NCBI GenBank assembly: GCA_947044365.1
Contig: OX345636.1
Coordinates: 31,206,466 to 31,270,465 of the forward strand
Reading direction: 5' to 3'
DNA: 64,000 nt
Source of the DNA: Petrosia ficiformis
Lineage: Eukaryota; Porifera; Demospongiae; Haplosclerida; Petrosiidae
A program made the translations under genes and the position numbers. Below the pieces are notes generated by a model. That model worked only from the letters and a program-made list of their open reading frames with translations. It was not told the DNA's origin and ran no database searches. Shown piece after piece: positions 46,778 to 55,870 of this stretch; within the stretch, counting starts at the first letter, position 1, and every line of letters begins with the position of its first letter.

Positions 46778-48155
46778 CGACATATTAGTAACAGGAGCAA
46801 CTGATCAAGAACACATATCAAATCTCGGAGAAGTCCTAAGGAGACTAAAGTATCACGGTATAACACTCAAAAAGGAGAAGTGTAAGTTTATGTGTGATAG
46901 CGTTGAATATTTAGGTCATGTGATTGATGCTCAGGGGTTACATGTTAAACAAGATAAAGTAGATGCTATTGTTAATGCCCCCAAGCCCAGTAATGTAACT
47001 GAATTGAGAGCCTACCTTGGCTTAATTAATTATTATGGTAAATTTATACCAAATCTTGCCTCTATATTACAACCTCTTAATAATCTTTTGAAGCACTCAT
47101 CAAAGTGGGAGTGGTCACTAGCCTGTGATGAAGCTGTAGACTTAGCTAGAGAAAAATTAATATCATCTGAAGTATTAACACATTATGATCCTTCACTACC
47201 AATTCAACTAGCAACTGACGCCTCTCAATATGGACTAGGAGCAGTCCTTTCTCATCGTTATAGTGATGGTAGTGAAAAACCCATAGCCTTCGCCTCTAGG
47301 TCATTGTCAAATGCTGAAAAAAACTACTCACAAATAGAGAAAGAAGGACTATCCATTATATTTGGCATTAAAAAGTTTAATCAGTACCTTATTGGTAGGG
47401 AATTTACCTTAATAACCGACCACAAACCTCTAACATACATATTTGGCCCAAAGTCTGGCATTCCTTCCCTTACTGCTGCTAGGTTGCAGAGGTGGGCATT
47501 ACTACTGTCAGCATATCATTATAAAATTGTCTTTAGGTCAACTAAAGCACACAGTAATGCTGATGCCTTGTCTAGGTTACCCCTAAAATTAGTACACCAC
47601 GAATCAACCTGTTCAGAGGGAGATTCAACAATTTTTAATATGTGTCAAATTGACACTGTACCAGTTACCTTTACCCAATTGCAATCAGCTAGTCGTAATG
47701 ATATTCTTATCAGCAAAGTTCTAAATTATGTTATAAATGGATGGCCTAAAGAAGTGCCAATAGAATTGAAGCCGTATTATAATAGATGTAACGAGTTAAC
47801 AATACAGTCTAATTGTCTTATGTGGGGAATAAGAGTAGTTGTACCTCAGAAGTTTAGGAGGAAGGTCCTAGATGAATTACACACTAGTCATTTTGGCATT
47901 ACCAAGATGAAGCAATTAGCAAGAGGATATATTTGGTGGCCTGCTATTGATCAGGACATAGAGAAATTAGCTAAATCATGCCAGGCATGCATGTCTGTTA
48001 AGAATTCACCCCCATCATCTCCCTTGAGCCCCTGGGTTTGGCCAGCTAAGCCATGGCAACGAGTACATGTGGATTTTGCTGGACCCTTGTTTGGTAAAAC
48101 CTATTTGGTATTAATTGATGCACATTCAAAATGGCCTGAAATTTGGGTTACCTGA
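46662..48155 (+). pseudogene. pol, second segment: RT catalytic motif, RNase H, integrase zinc finger and first catalytic residue
   Basis: Homologous coding starts around residue 21 (QRTMDIILQGIPRT). The catalytic YIDD motif is at 37-40, followed by the RT connection (RAYLGLINYYGKFI, 116-129). RNase H spans about 180-310 with LATDASQYGLGAVLS and LITDHKPLTYIFG. The integrase HHCC finger follows: HTSHFG with CQAC. The first DDE aspartate is in HVDFAGPLFG. The frame then fails after HSKWPEI because roughly 25 residues between the first and second catalytic aspartates are missing and the frame shifts. Confidence 0.9.
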
Positions 48156-48900
48156 GCAAGTAGTAACTGACAACAGACCCCAGTTTGTTTCTGAAGAATT
48201 TTCTACATTTTTACGAAATAATGGTATAAGGCATTTTAAATCAGCCCCCTATCACCCTTCCACTAATGGAGCGGCTGAACGATTAGTGCAAACTTTTAAG
48301 AATGCAATTAAAAAAGGTAAACAAGATGGATTATCATCTCAGCATTCTCTCTCTAATTTTCTACTTCGTTATCGTTCGATACCTCATTCTACTACAGGTA
48401 GACCCCCTTGTGAACTAATGCTAAAACGATCCTTATGTACAAGACTAGATCTTCTTAAACCTAATCAAGAAAGCAATGTATTAAATCAACAAGCAAATCA
48501 GAAATATAATCATGACTCTCATTCTCGTTCAAGAATTTTTATCGTTGGTCAAAACGTAATGGTTCGAAGTTATCGTAACAGTGACCCTAAATGGATACCT
48601 GGAATTATACTTGAAAAGAAAGGTAATTTAACATACTTAGTGAAAGTTGATAATTCTATTGTCTGGAAGAGACATGTCGATCAAATACTGGAATGTAATT
48701 TAAAGATACAGGATGTTGATTCTAACGACTGGGAGTACCCAACTATGAGAAGTACAATTGACATTGTTCCACCTGATTCGTCTACTAATCAACAATCAAA
48801 TGATCATCGTAACACTACGAATGACAATAGTTCTGTCCGTCGTTATCCTCAAAGAGTACGGTACCCACCTGAAAGATCCCACCCTTATTTATCTCATTGA
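48115..48900 (+). pseudogene. pol, third segment: integrase core C-terminal part and C-terminal domain
   Basis: Homology resumes at GLPEQVVTDNRPQF (from about 48142), which contains the second catalytic aspartate. The family normally has TDNGPQF; here glycine is arginine. The catalytic glutamate is in NGAAERLVQTFK. A C-terminal domain follows (NVMVRSY, IPGIILEKKG, WKRHVDQIL) and the frame ends at 48900 in a basic, proline-bearing tail. The integrase as encoded cannot be complete. Confidence 0.88.
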
Positions 48901-48952
48901 TTCTAATAACAGGACTAACAGTAATAGTAAATGTGTTGATAATTATTTTTGT

Positions 48953-48964
48953 AAGGGGGGAGGA
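48953..48964 (+). promoter_or_regulatory. Polypurine tract
   Basis: AAGGGGGGAGGA lies two bases before the 3' LTR and is the expected plus-strand primer. Confidence 0.85.
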
Positions 48965-48966
48965 CG

Positions 48967-49088
48967 TGTAGTAATGAATATGTTTATGTTCTGAGCATGC
49001 TGTGTATCTGTATATCCTTTATTGTTATAATAGTCTTCTCTTTGTGTTATCCACATTAATCTGGGTGACAGTTCGTAAAGTCATCACA
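48967..49088 (+). repeat. 3' LTR
   Basis: It is 122 bp and identical to the 5' LTR by eye except for a 12-bp gap at the AGCATGC direct repeat. Confidence 0.93.
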
Positions 49089-49204
49089 TTTGTTGTCAAT
49101 TAATCGTCCTTTAGTACACCCTGTGGACTCGATACAGTACTTTGACACTTTTGTTACAGAGCTTCAGCACTCATAAGCTCCTGGTTATGCCTAATTACTA
49201 CACA

Positions 49205-50120
49205 TCATAATTATACATTATATTGACTATACTTTATTATATAACATGTACTATTCAAGATCAAAAGAAATTAGTATTTGTAAACATTACCTTATAAGGA
49301 AAAACTATTACAATTATATATAACACATTGAACCATCTATATTAAATGATGATAATATATTATACATGTGGTATACTATTATATAAACTGTTGTTATGTA
49401 TCTCACTATACATATTTATCACTTCTACTTTATAAAATAGTCACTTAGTACCTGTAATCCACAAATATTCGTAGTCTTATATCTCATCACAAGATACATG
49501 TACATGTAACACAAAACAATTTATACCAGGTAGATGAAAAGATGAACTTTCCAGTTCATATCATTATAATAGAATATTTTACCGGCACAAGTCAGTAATC
49601 ATGTCAGTTATATATACTGGATATTATATAGTGGATTTAGGCTAAACATACTTCACAAACTAGCCACAGTAAGTTATAATTTTTTGTCTTGGCTTAATAC
49701 AACTCATTGTACATGTACTTATAAACATCATGTACACATGTACATGAGAATTCATGTGTCTATATAGCATGCTAGCAATAGGTGTAGAAATGATTAACAA
49801 ACAAACACAACAAACAAACAAGCAGCTACAATGGCTTATAAAATTCATAAACACAGCCACATAGGCACTCTGGCTTAGTACAATAACAATAACAATCACC
49901 CACAATGGCTTACAAGAATAACTATTAGCCACCATGGCACCATGGCTTAGAGCCACAATGGCTTAGAAAATAAGCAGCCATAATGGATTACAGAATGAGC
50001 AGCCACAATGGCTGACTTGTATGACTATGTATGTGCACGTATATACTATATGATGTACAGTATATATATACACAGTACCTATATCAAAATCTGGATAACA
50101 TATTTCTGGTTTGATATTTC
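49205..50120. repeat. Paralogous block, copy 2, with a Penelope-like tail inserted
   Basis: It matches 41290-41930 in order. It is interrupted at 49735-50015 by a third copy of the Penelope-like 3' module: GAATTCATGTG, AACAAACAAACAAGCAGC and AGCCACAATGGCTTAG units. Confidence 0.65.
49735..50015 (-). mobile_element. 3'-terminal module of the Penelope-like element, copy 3
   Basis: It contains GAGAATTCATGTGTC, GCATGCTAGCAA and at least five AGCCA..TGGCTTA units. It lacks the AGAACCGGGAA part, so it is more truncated than the other two. A single CCACAATGGCTTAGAACC unit remains alone at about 59328-59345. Confidence 0.6.
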
Positions 50121-50282
50121 AGCTTTCTGTAACTTCAGCTTTCTTCCACTGAATCTTCCTTCTTATAAGTGTTTTGAGTAAATTATGAACTGGAGTACTA
50201 TCCATTGATACTGTAGTCCTGTTAGGTGTTACATTTGCAATGGGTGTGCCAAATAGTGAGTCTAAAAATAGTAACACCAGCT

Positions 50283-50662
50283 AAATGTCTGGCTTTAGCT
50301 ATTTTAATTAATTGTGTGGGAGTCGTGCGCTCCTTCCCTCTGGTTTTCATGGGCTCCTATATAATATCAGTATAATAATTATTATAGTCAAGTCAGTATT
50401 GTCTGCCATTATTTTCTTGTCAGTAATTATTGTTTCTGTTTCCTAATCACACTTGTGGCAAGGGTTCTGCATAGCGAGTGCATCATTTATAATCCACATG
50501 TATTATATATAGAGTTGCACCTATACTAGAATAGGGATCTGAATAGGTGCCTATATTGAAGATGTAGGCAGAGTATCGGTATAGGCAACTGTGTTACACA
50601 ATATTTTTCAGGCTTTGTAGATACATTATTGTCAAACTACACAAGTACAATCTGAAGATATA
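50283..50662. repeat. Direct duplication, copy 1 (380 bp)
   Basis: Almost identical to 52978-53356, about 2.7 kb downstream. Landmarks are TCCTTCCCTCTGGTTTTCAT and GGATCTGAATAGGTGCCTAT. The high similarity suggests a recent event or an active element. Confidence 0.92.
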
Positions 50663-51156
50663 TGCATCCAATCTAGTATAATGGATACATTAAAAATATT
50701 GCTATACAAAATACTCATAATACTCATGTAGTTGTATATTAAATTAAATTTGACCAGTCTCTATATTTTTAACCGTAAACACAAAATTATACTAGGGTTA
50801 GTACAGTTACAAGGAATAATATAAACTGATATAGATAGATACATCATACACATATACAAATTATAGTATTTGGCACCGTCTAATGTCTTATCATTCTAGT
50901 ACTCTACAACTAAAGTAAATTTATCTGGCTTTCTAAACGGTTTATAATTCTACAAACACATAATTTAATTTAATCAACTACAACTGTATAACATTTCATA
51001 ACAGCAGCATGTTTTATAGACATTCTTTCATTTTCAATCTTGAAAATATTTCTGATATTCCTGTGACTACAACAATGTTGTTCATATAGTGTGGGTTAAT
51101 GTTGACTATTACAATCACTCATACAGTAGTTATCCTCTCCATTACTAACAGTAATT

Positions 51157-51200
51157 ACCCTTGCCACGTAGCACAGGCAGAAGGGTATGGTAATCATTAA
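51157..51200. repeat. Fragment of the piggyBac-like terminal repeat
   Basis: ATTACCCTTGCCACGTAGCA, then CAGGCAGAAG and TATGGTAATCATTAAG, match the ends of the element at 18803-22434. Confidence 0.7.
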
Positions 51201-51383
51201 GCTGTTATGACAGACATTTAGCTTGTGTTACTATTTTAGACTCACTATTTGCCACACCCATTGCAAATGTAACACCTAACAGGACTACAATATCAATGGA
51301 TAGTACTCCAGTTCATAATTTACTCAAAACACCTATAAGAAGGAAGATTCAGTTGGAAGAAAGCTGAAGTTACAGAAAGCTAA

Positions 51384-51480
51384 AGTATCGAGATGATATC
51401 TTCAGATATTACGAAAGAAGACAGTCTCAACGATGGCAAAGATTTGATCACGAACTGGACGCCATTTTCATATGTGAAAA
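51384..51480 (-). repeat. Dispersed exon-like module (copy 3, partial)
   Basis: The reverse complement matches the first part of the module at 6535-6630 (ATGGCGTCCA, CAAATCTTTG, GACTGTCTTCTTTC). In the opposite direction both copies read an open peptide, YRDDI.RYYERRQ followed by QRFD.ELDAIF. Confidence 0.6.
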
Positions 51481-51499
51481 CATTGTGTCACTGTCCAAT

Positions 51500-52085
51500 T
51501 GGGTCCTAATGGACTACTATTGGGTCCTTGTGGACTCTAAATGGGTCCTAGTGGACTCCTATAGGGTCCTAGTGAAAACTTAATGGGTCCTAGTGGACTC
51601 CTTTTCGGTCCTAATGGAATCCTATTGGGTCCTATTGGACTCCTATTGGACTCCTGTTGGGTCCTATTCCACTCACATTCCATTCCTATTGGGTCCTAGT
51701 GGACTCCTATTAAGTCCTAGTGTACTCCTAATGGTTCCTAGTGGACTCCTATATGACTCCTAGTGGGTCCAAGTGGACTCCTATTGTGTCCTAGTGGACT
51801 CCTAAAGGGTCCTAGTGGACTCTTATCGGGTTCTATTAAACTCATATTGGGTCCTAGTGCACTCCTTTGTGAGTTCAATTTCCAACAGAAATGGGTAGAC
51901 CAATGCTAAAAAGTAGTGACTCCTAATGGACTCCTATTGGGTCCTAGTGGACTCCTATTGGTTTGCTATTGGATCCTAATACACTCCTTTTGGGTCCTAG
52001 TGGACTCCTAATGGACTCCTATTGGGTCCTATTGCACCCCTAAGCGGTCCTAGTGGACTCCTATTGGGTCCTAGTGGACTCTAAT
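51500..52085. repeat. Twenty-one-bp minisatellite
   Basis: Units of GGGTCCTAGTGGACTCCTAT plus T, about 28 degenerate copies. No coding interpretation. Confidence 0.93.
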
Positions 52086-52591
52086 ATGAACAAGTGTAAT
52101 ACAGTACATAATGTGTATATTGCAGCATGTCCAATATGAGTACCGAGTAATCTTAGCATCATCTAGTGGGTGTGGCATTTAATTAATGGGTGTGGATGAT
52201 AACTTACTTCAAGACTCTGTTTATCAAGACGAGATATGTTGAGAGTTGTGCATAAAGTGGTGATGAATATCGGGAGAGTGGAAGGAGCAAGGGCACTATA
52301 GCATACTACAGCATTCAGAGACTCTAATGATAGCTTAGATAGATAGATAGATATAATTATATACATGATGTATGTTAATTAAGTGGATATAAGTGCCTGC
52401 CTTGTTTAGATGCCGTAGAGTATTTTTTTGTCTCTTCTGATGTTCATCTATATAATTATAGTTTTTGTTTTGATGTTACAATTTTGTTCTTGTCTTCTGT
52501 TCTGTTATAATCATTGATCCATTTTAAAATTATGTATCATTTGATTACATTTTTATTAGTTTGGAGCCTTGTGGTTATAAACGTTAAATGG

Positions 52592-52771
52592 CTAGTTGTA
52601 TTTGAAATTAAAGAGCTTCAAGACAAAGTCATGACCAAGTTCAAATATGAAGTTGAAACGTGGAGGGGGCATGTTACCCATTGGAGGAGGAGGGCCTTGT
52701 GGGTGTGGCTGGAATGGAGGAGGAGGACCCATACCAGGCATTCCGTGTGGAGGAAGAGGAGGACCATCCAT
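52592..52771 (-). CDS. Short proline-rich reading frame, GC-rich, unknown
   Basis: A 59-codon frame starts at ATG 52771, directly after an in-frame TGA, and ends at TAG 52592. The first 38 residues are proline/glycine/methionine-rich (MDGPPLPPHGMPGMGPPPPF, then PHPQGPPPPMGNMPPPRF), like the tails of splicing or polyadenylation factors. The rest (FIFELGHDFVLKLFNFKYN) looks non-conserved. Its GC content is far above the neighbouring DNA. It could be a captured or retrocopied exon fragment, or an exon of an unseen host gene. A longer frame on the + strand here is probably its antisense shadow. Confidence 0.4.
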   Translation of the reverse strand: MDGPPLPPHGMPGMGPPPPFQPHPQGPPPPMGNMPPPRFNFIFELGHDFVLKLFNFKYN

Positions 52772-52977
52772 TCACAAACATTAATAAACAGTCACAGGTA
52801 TATGATCGTGAGTAGAGTCATGGTGCTGGGGTTTGTGGCACTAGATTATCAATCGACTTGAAGTTAGTGATAATCGATTTCAGAATCTCAGCCGATTCCC
52901 AGCCCTAGTAATTAACTAGATACCTACAAGGAGGTACTATCCTGTTTATATTCTCTAGCCTGTCTATCCTGTCTAAT

Positions 52978-53356
52978 AAATGTCTGGCTTTAGCTATTTT
53001 AATTAATTGTGTGGGAGTTGTGCACTCCTTCCCTCTGGTTTTCATGCGCTCCTATATAATATCAGTATAATAATTATTATAGTCAAGTCAGTATTGTCTG
53101 CCATTATTTTCTTGTCAGTAATTATTGTTTCTGTTTCCTAATCACACTTGTGGCAAGGGTTCTGCATAGCGAGTGCATCATTTATAATCCGCACTTACAA
53201 TATATAGAGTTGCACCTATACTAGAATAGGGATCTGAATAGGTGCCTATATTGAAGATGTAGGCAGAGTATCGGTATAGGCAACTGTGTTACACAATATT
53301 TTTCAGGCTTTGTAGATACATTATTGTCAAACTACACAAGTACAATCTGAAGATAT
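52978..53356. repeat. Direct duplication, copy 2
   Basis: Second member of the pair with 50283-50662. It lies outside the inverted repeat that encloses copy 1. Confidence 0.92.
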
Positions 53357-54429
53357 GGGCAACCAAGGCTGAATATGCCAGTAACTACATGTACATGTAC
53401 TTTGGTCTGAATCTAGAGTACACAAACAATAGAATAATTAACACTATACCATGTGTGAATAGTTGTAAATTAGATAAATACTCCTACATAATTTACACCG
53501 ACAATATCAGATCAGATTTGCATATAGGCAATTTGCATTATGAAATTCAGGCATATAGGCATATAGGCAAATTACTGTATAGATGCAACACTAATTATAT
53601 ATATAATATAATATATAATGTGGTTAAGTATATTATATACATTATACATGTATACTGTATATAAACTGTTATAATTGCATTTCCTCTTCACAAGTACTAA
53701 TTACACATTACTGAAGCTAATCTAATTACTATCACATTACAACATGAGAATGAGAAAATGTGTGTGTAAGGGTGTATGTGTATAACTGTAAGTGTGTGTG
53801 TGTGTATGAATAGGTATGTATGTACATGTACATACATAGTTACACACATGTATAATTGTTATAAACTTATAATATTATTATTCACATAATATTTGTATAC
53901 CACTTAATATTTACTTGTATAGACTAGTTACATGTACAACTAAAACATGTGGTACTACAACATGTACATGTACATACATACCATGTATATTACATGTATA
54001 TACATACAGGTGTATACTGTAAATACAGGATCCTGTCTATAAGTCACTTTGAGTGGTAATTTATTCAAAAAATAATTAATTAATAATTATAGTTGGTTAT
54101 ATTTCCTCTATATTATAGTAATACATGTATAAAAATGTAGTGTGTACTACACTATATGGTAACAGTGTGAATAGATACATGAAACATGTTCAATACATAT
54201 ACAAGTATACATGTATACTCTATCATATGTAATTACTAATAGATTACTAAATTTAGATTGTACTTACATACATTTCGTCATAACAGGAGACTATGAAAAT
54301 GATGACATTCTATACATTATCTTCTTGTCTTATGGGTTCAATATCACTGGCTTCAAACTCAATATAGCCTGGAATGTACAGATATTAAATAAATAAATAC
54401 ATTATTAAATATATATATTATGTATATGT
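53357..54429. other. No gene recognised
   Basis: AT-rich simple sequence with TGTG and TACATGTA tracts. Part of 54010-54210 resembles 43330-43495. Confidence 0.4.
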
Positions 54430-54534
54430 TATACCACCCCAGCCAGGTGTATATCACATTTATACTCACCAAGCCCGAGGGCGACGTGAGTATAATAATT
54501 GTGATATACATGTATACCGAGCAGTGGTGGTATA
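54430..54534. repeat. Nested hairpin with GCCCGAGGGC loop
   Basis: Four nested inverted pairs are visible: TATACCACC/GGTGGTATA, TGTATATCAC/GTGATATACA, ATACTCAC/GTGAGTAT, and GCCC/GGGC at the tip. The design, including the GCCCGAG..GGGC tip, resembles the hairpin at 34421-34516. 54535-54934 downstream holds no recognised gene. Confidence 0.85.
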
Positions 54535-54934
54535 ATATATTTATACCATGACGGAACCTCGCTTGTGCGTATGCTCAGCAGATCTCTATTCGCTATGTCA
54601 ACCGAGAAAGAGAATGATGATCCTAATCCAGCTTGATTGAAGAAATACAAGCTGTCCTTATCAAGAAAGGGGAAGGGAAGATTTTCAATTGTTTCAGAAC
54701 ACTAGTTAACTGGTTCTTCAAAACACAGAGAAGTTTAGTAAGTGGGTAATTGGTAACCTGAAGGATTGGTTTGAAAACTCAAGACTACAATAGCAGAAAA
54801 CCAAGCGATACTTGTCGTAGTGAAGTTTTAACTCCTAATTGTCTAAGAAAGTTCTCAACAAGTGGCTCTGTGTTCTCATCATTGAAACAAGCAGCAGGAC
54901 AGGTGACCCATATCCACCCAAGACGATACAGTCT

Positions 54935-55870
54935 TTACATGTATTGGGAATGAGTCCGGTACTTCATTACATGTATTAGGAATTAGTCCTGGTAGTTCAT
55001 TACATGTATTAGAAATTAGTCCTGGTACTTCATTACATGTATTAGGAATTAGTCCTGGTAATTCATTACGTGTATTAGGAATTAGTCCTGGTAGTTCACT
55101 ACATGTATTAGGAATTAGTCCTGGTAGTTTATTGCATGTACTAGGATTGAGTCCGGCAGTTCATTACATGTATTAGGAATAAGTCCTGGTAGTTCATTAC
55201 ATGTATTAGGAATAAGTCCTGGTAGTTAATTACATGTATTAGGAATTAGTCCTGGTAGTTCATTACATGTACTGGGATTGAGTCCGGTAGTTCATTACAT
55301 GTATTAGGAATTAGTCCTGGTAGTTCATTACATGTATTAGAAATAAGTCCTGGTAGTTCATTACATGTACTGGGATTGAGTTCGGTAGTTCATTACATGT
55401 ATTAGGAATAAGTCCCGGTAGTTCATTGCATGTATTAGGAAGAAGTCCTGGTAGTTCATTACATGTACTGGGATTGAGTCTGGTAGTTCATTACATGTAT
55501 TAGGAATAAGTCCTGGTAGTTCATTACATGTATTAGGAATTAGTCCTGGTAGTTCATTACATGTACTGGGATTGAGTCCGGTAGTTCATTACATGTATTA
55601 GGAATAAGTCCTGGTAGTTCATTACATGTATTGGGAATTAGTCCGGTAGTTCATTACATGCATTAGGAATAAGTCCTGGTAGTTCATTACATGTACTGGG
55701 ATTGAGTCCGGTAATTCATTAGAAATAGGTCCTGGTAGTTCATTACATGTATTAGGAATGAATCCTGGCAGTTCATTACATGTGTTGAGAATGAGTCTTA
55801 GTAGTTTGTTACAAGTATTTGTAATGAGTCCTGGTAGTTCATTACATGTACTGGGAATGAGTCGGGGAGG
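54935..55870. repeat. Thirty-three-bp minisatellite
   Basis: About 28 units of GGTAGTTCATTACATGTATT followed by AGGAATTAGTCCT, with a minority type carrying ACTGGGATTGAGTCCG. The period is 11 codons, which creates artificial frames such as the minus-strand one at 55622-55972. Confidence 0.95.

Larger units (their letters stand above)
44861..49088 (+). mobile_element. Ty3/Gypsy LTR retrotransposon, mag-like, 4.2 kb
   Basis: Complete architecture: 134-bp 5' LTR, primer binding site, gag-pol, polypurine tract, 122-bp 3' LTR. LTRs begin TGTAG and end CACA. Flanks TTGT on both sides fit a 4-bp (possibly 5-bp, with one mismatch) target duplication, and the uninterrupted homologue at about 5628-5645 shows the pre-insertion sequence. 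Very short LTRs, a serine-tRNA-type primer site, two CCHC knuckles and the domain order protease, RT, RNase H, integrase fit the mag lineage. No envelope-like frame follows pol. Confidence 0.93.
44595..49183. mobile_element. Second copy of the 2-kb inverted-repeat element, split by an LTR retrotransposon
   Basis: The segment 44600-44860 matches 5200-5640 of the first copy (TGCACAGATTTCTG, CAAATCCTGCTT, TTAGAGATATTGCTTTTCTT), lacking about 220 bp. The segment 49089-49183 continues it (GTACACCCTGTGGA, TTTGACACTTTTGTTACAGA) and ends with CACTCATAAGCTCCTG, the family terminus. The left terminus was not found, so this copy is probably 5'-truncated. Confidence 0.7.
50121..51381. repeat. Inverted repeat with arms of about 155 bp
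   Basis: Bases 50121-50277 (AGCTTTCTGTAACTTCAGCT onward) recur inverted at 51225-51381 with few differences. The 947-bp interior holds the first member of a direct duplication (50283-50662) and a piggyBac-like end fragment (51157-51200). It could be a foldback-type element. No target duplication was recognised. Confidence 0.8.

Noticed and set aside
48758..48994. Small plus-strand frame after pol as an envelope gene
   Set aside because: It overlaps the end of pol in another frame and runs into the LTR. No signal peptide or membrane segment is visible.
52514..52861. Plus-strand frame of 115 residues rich in arginine and tryptophan
   Set aside because: It is antisense to the proline-rich frame at 52592-52771. 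Its composition is what the complement of CCN-rich codons gives.
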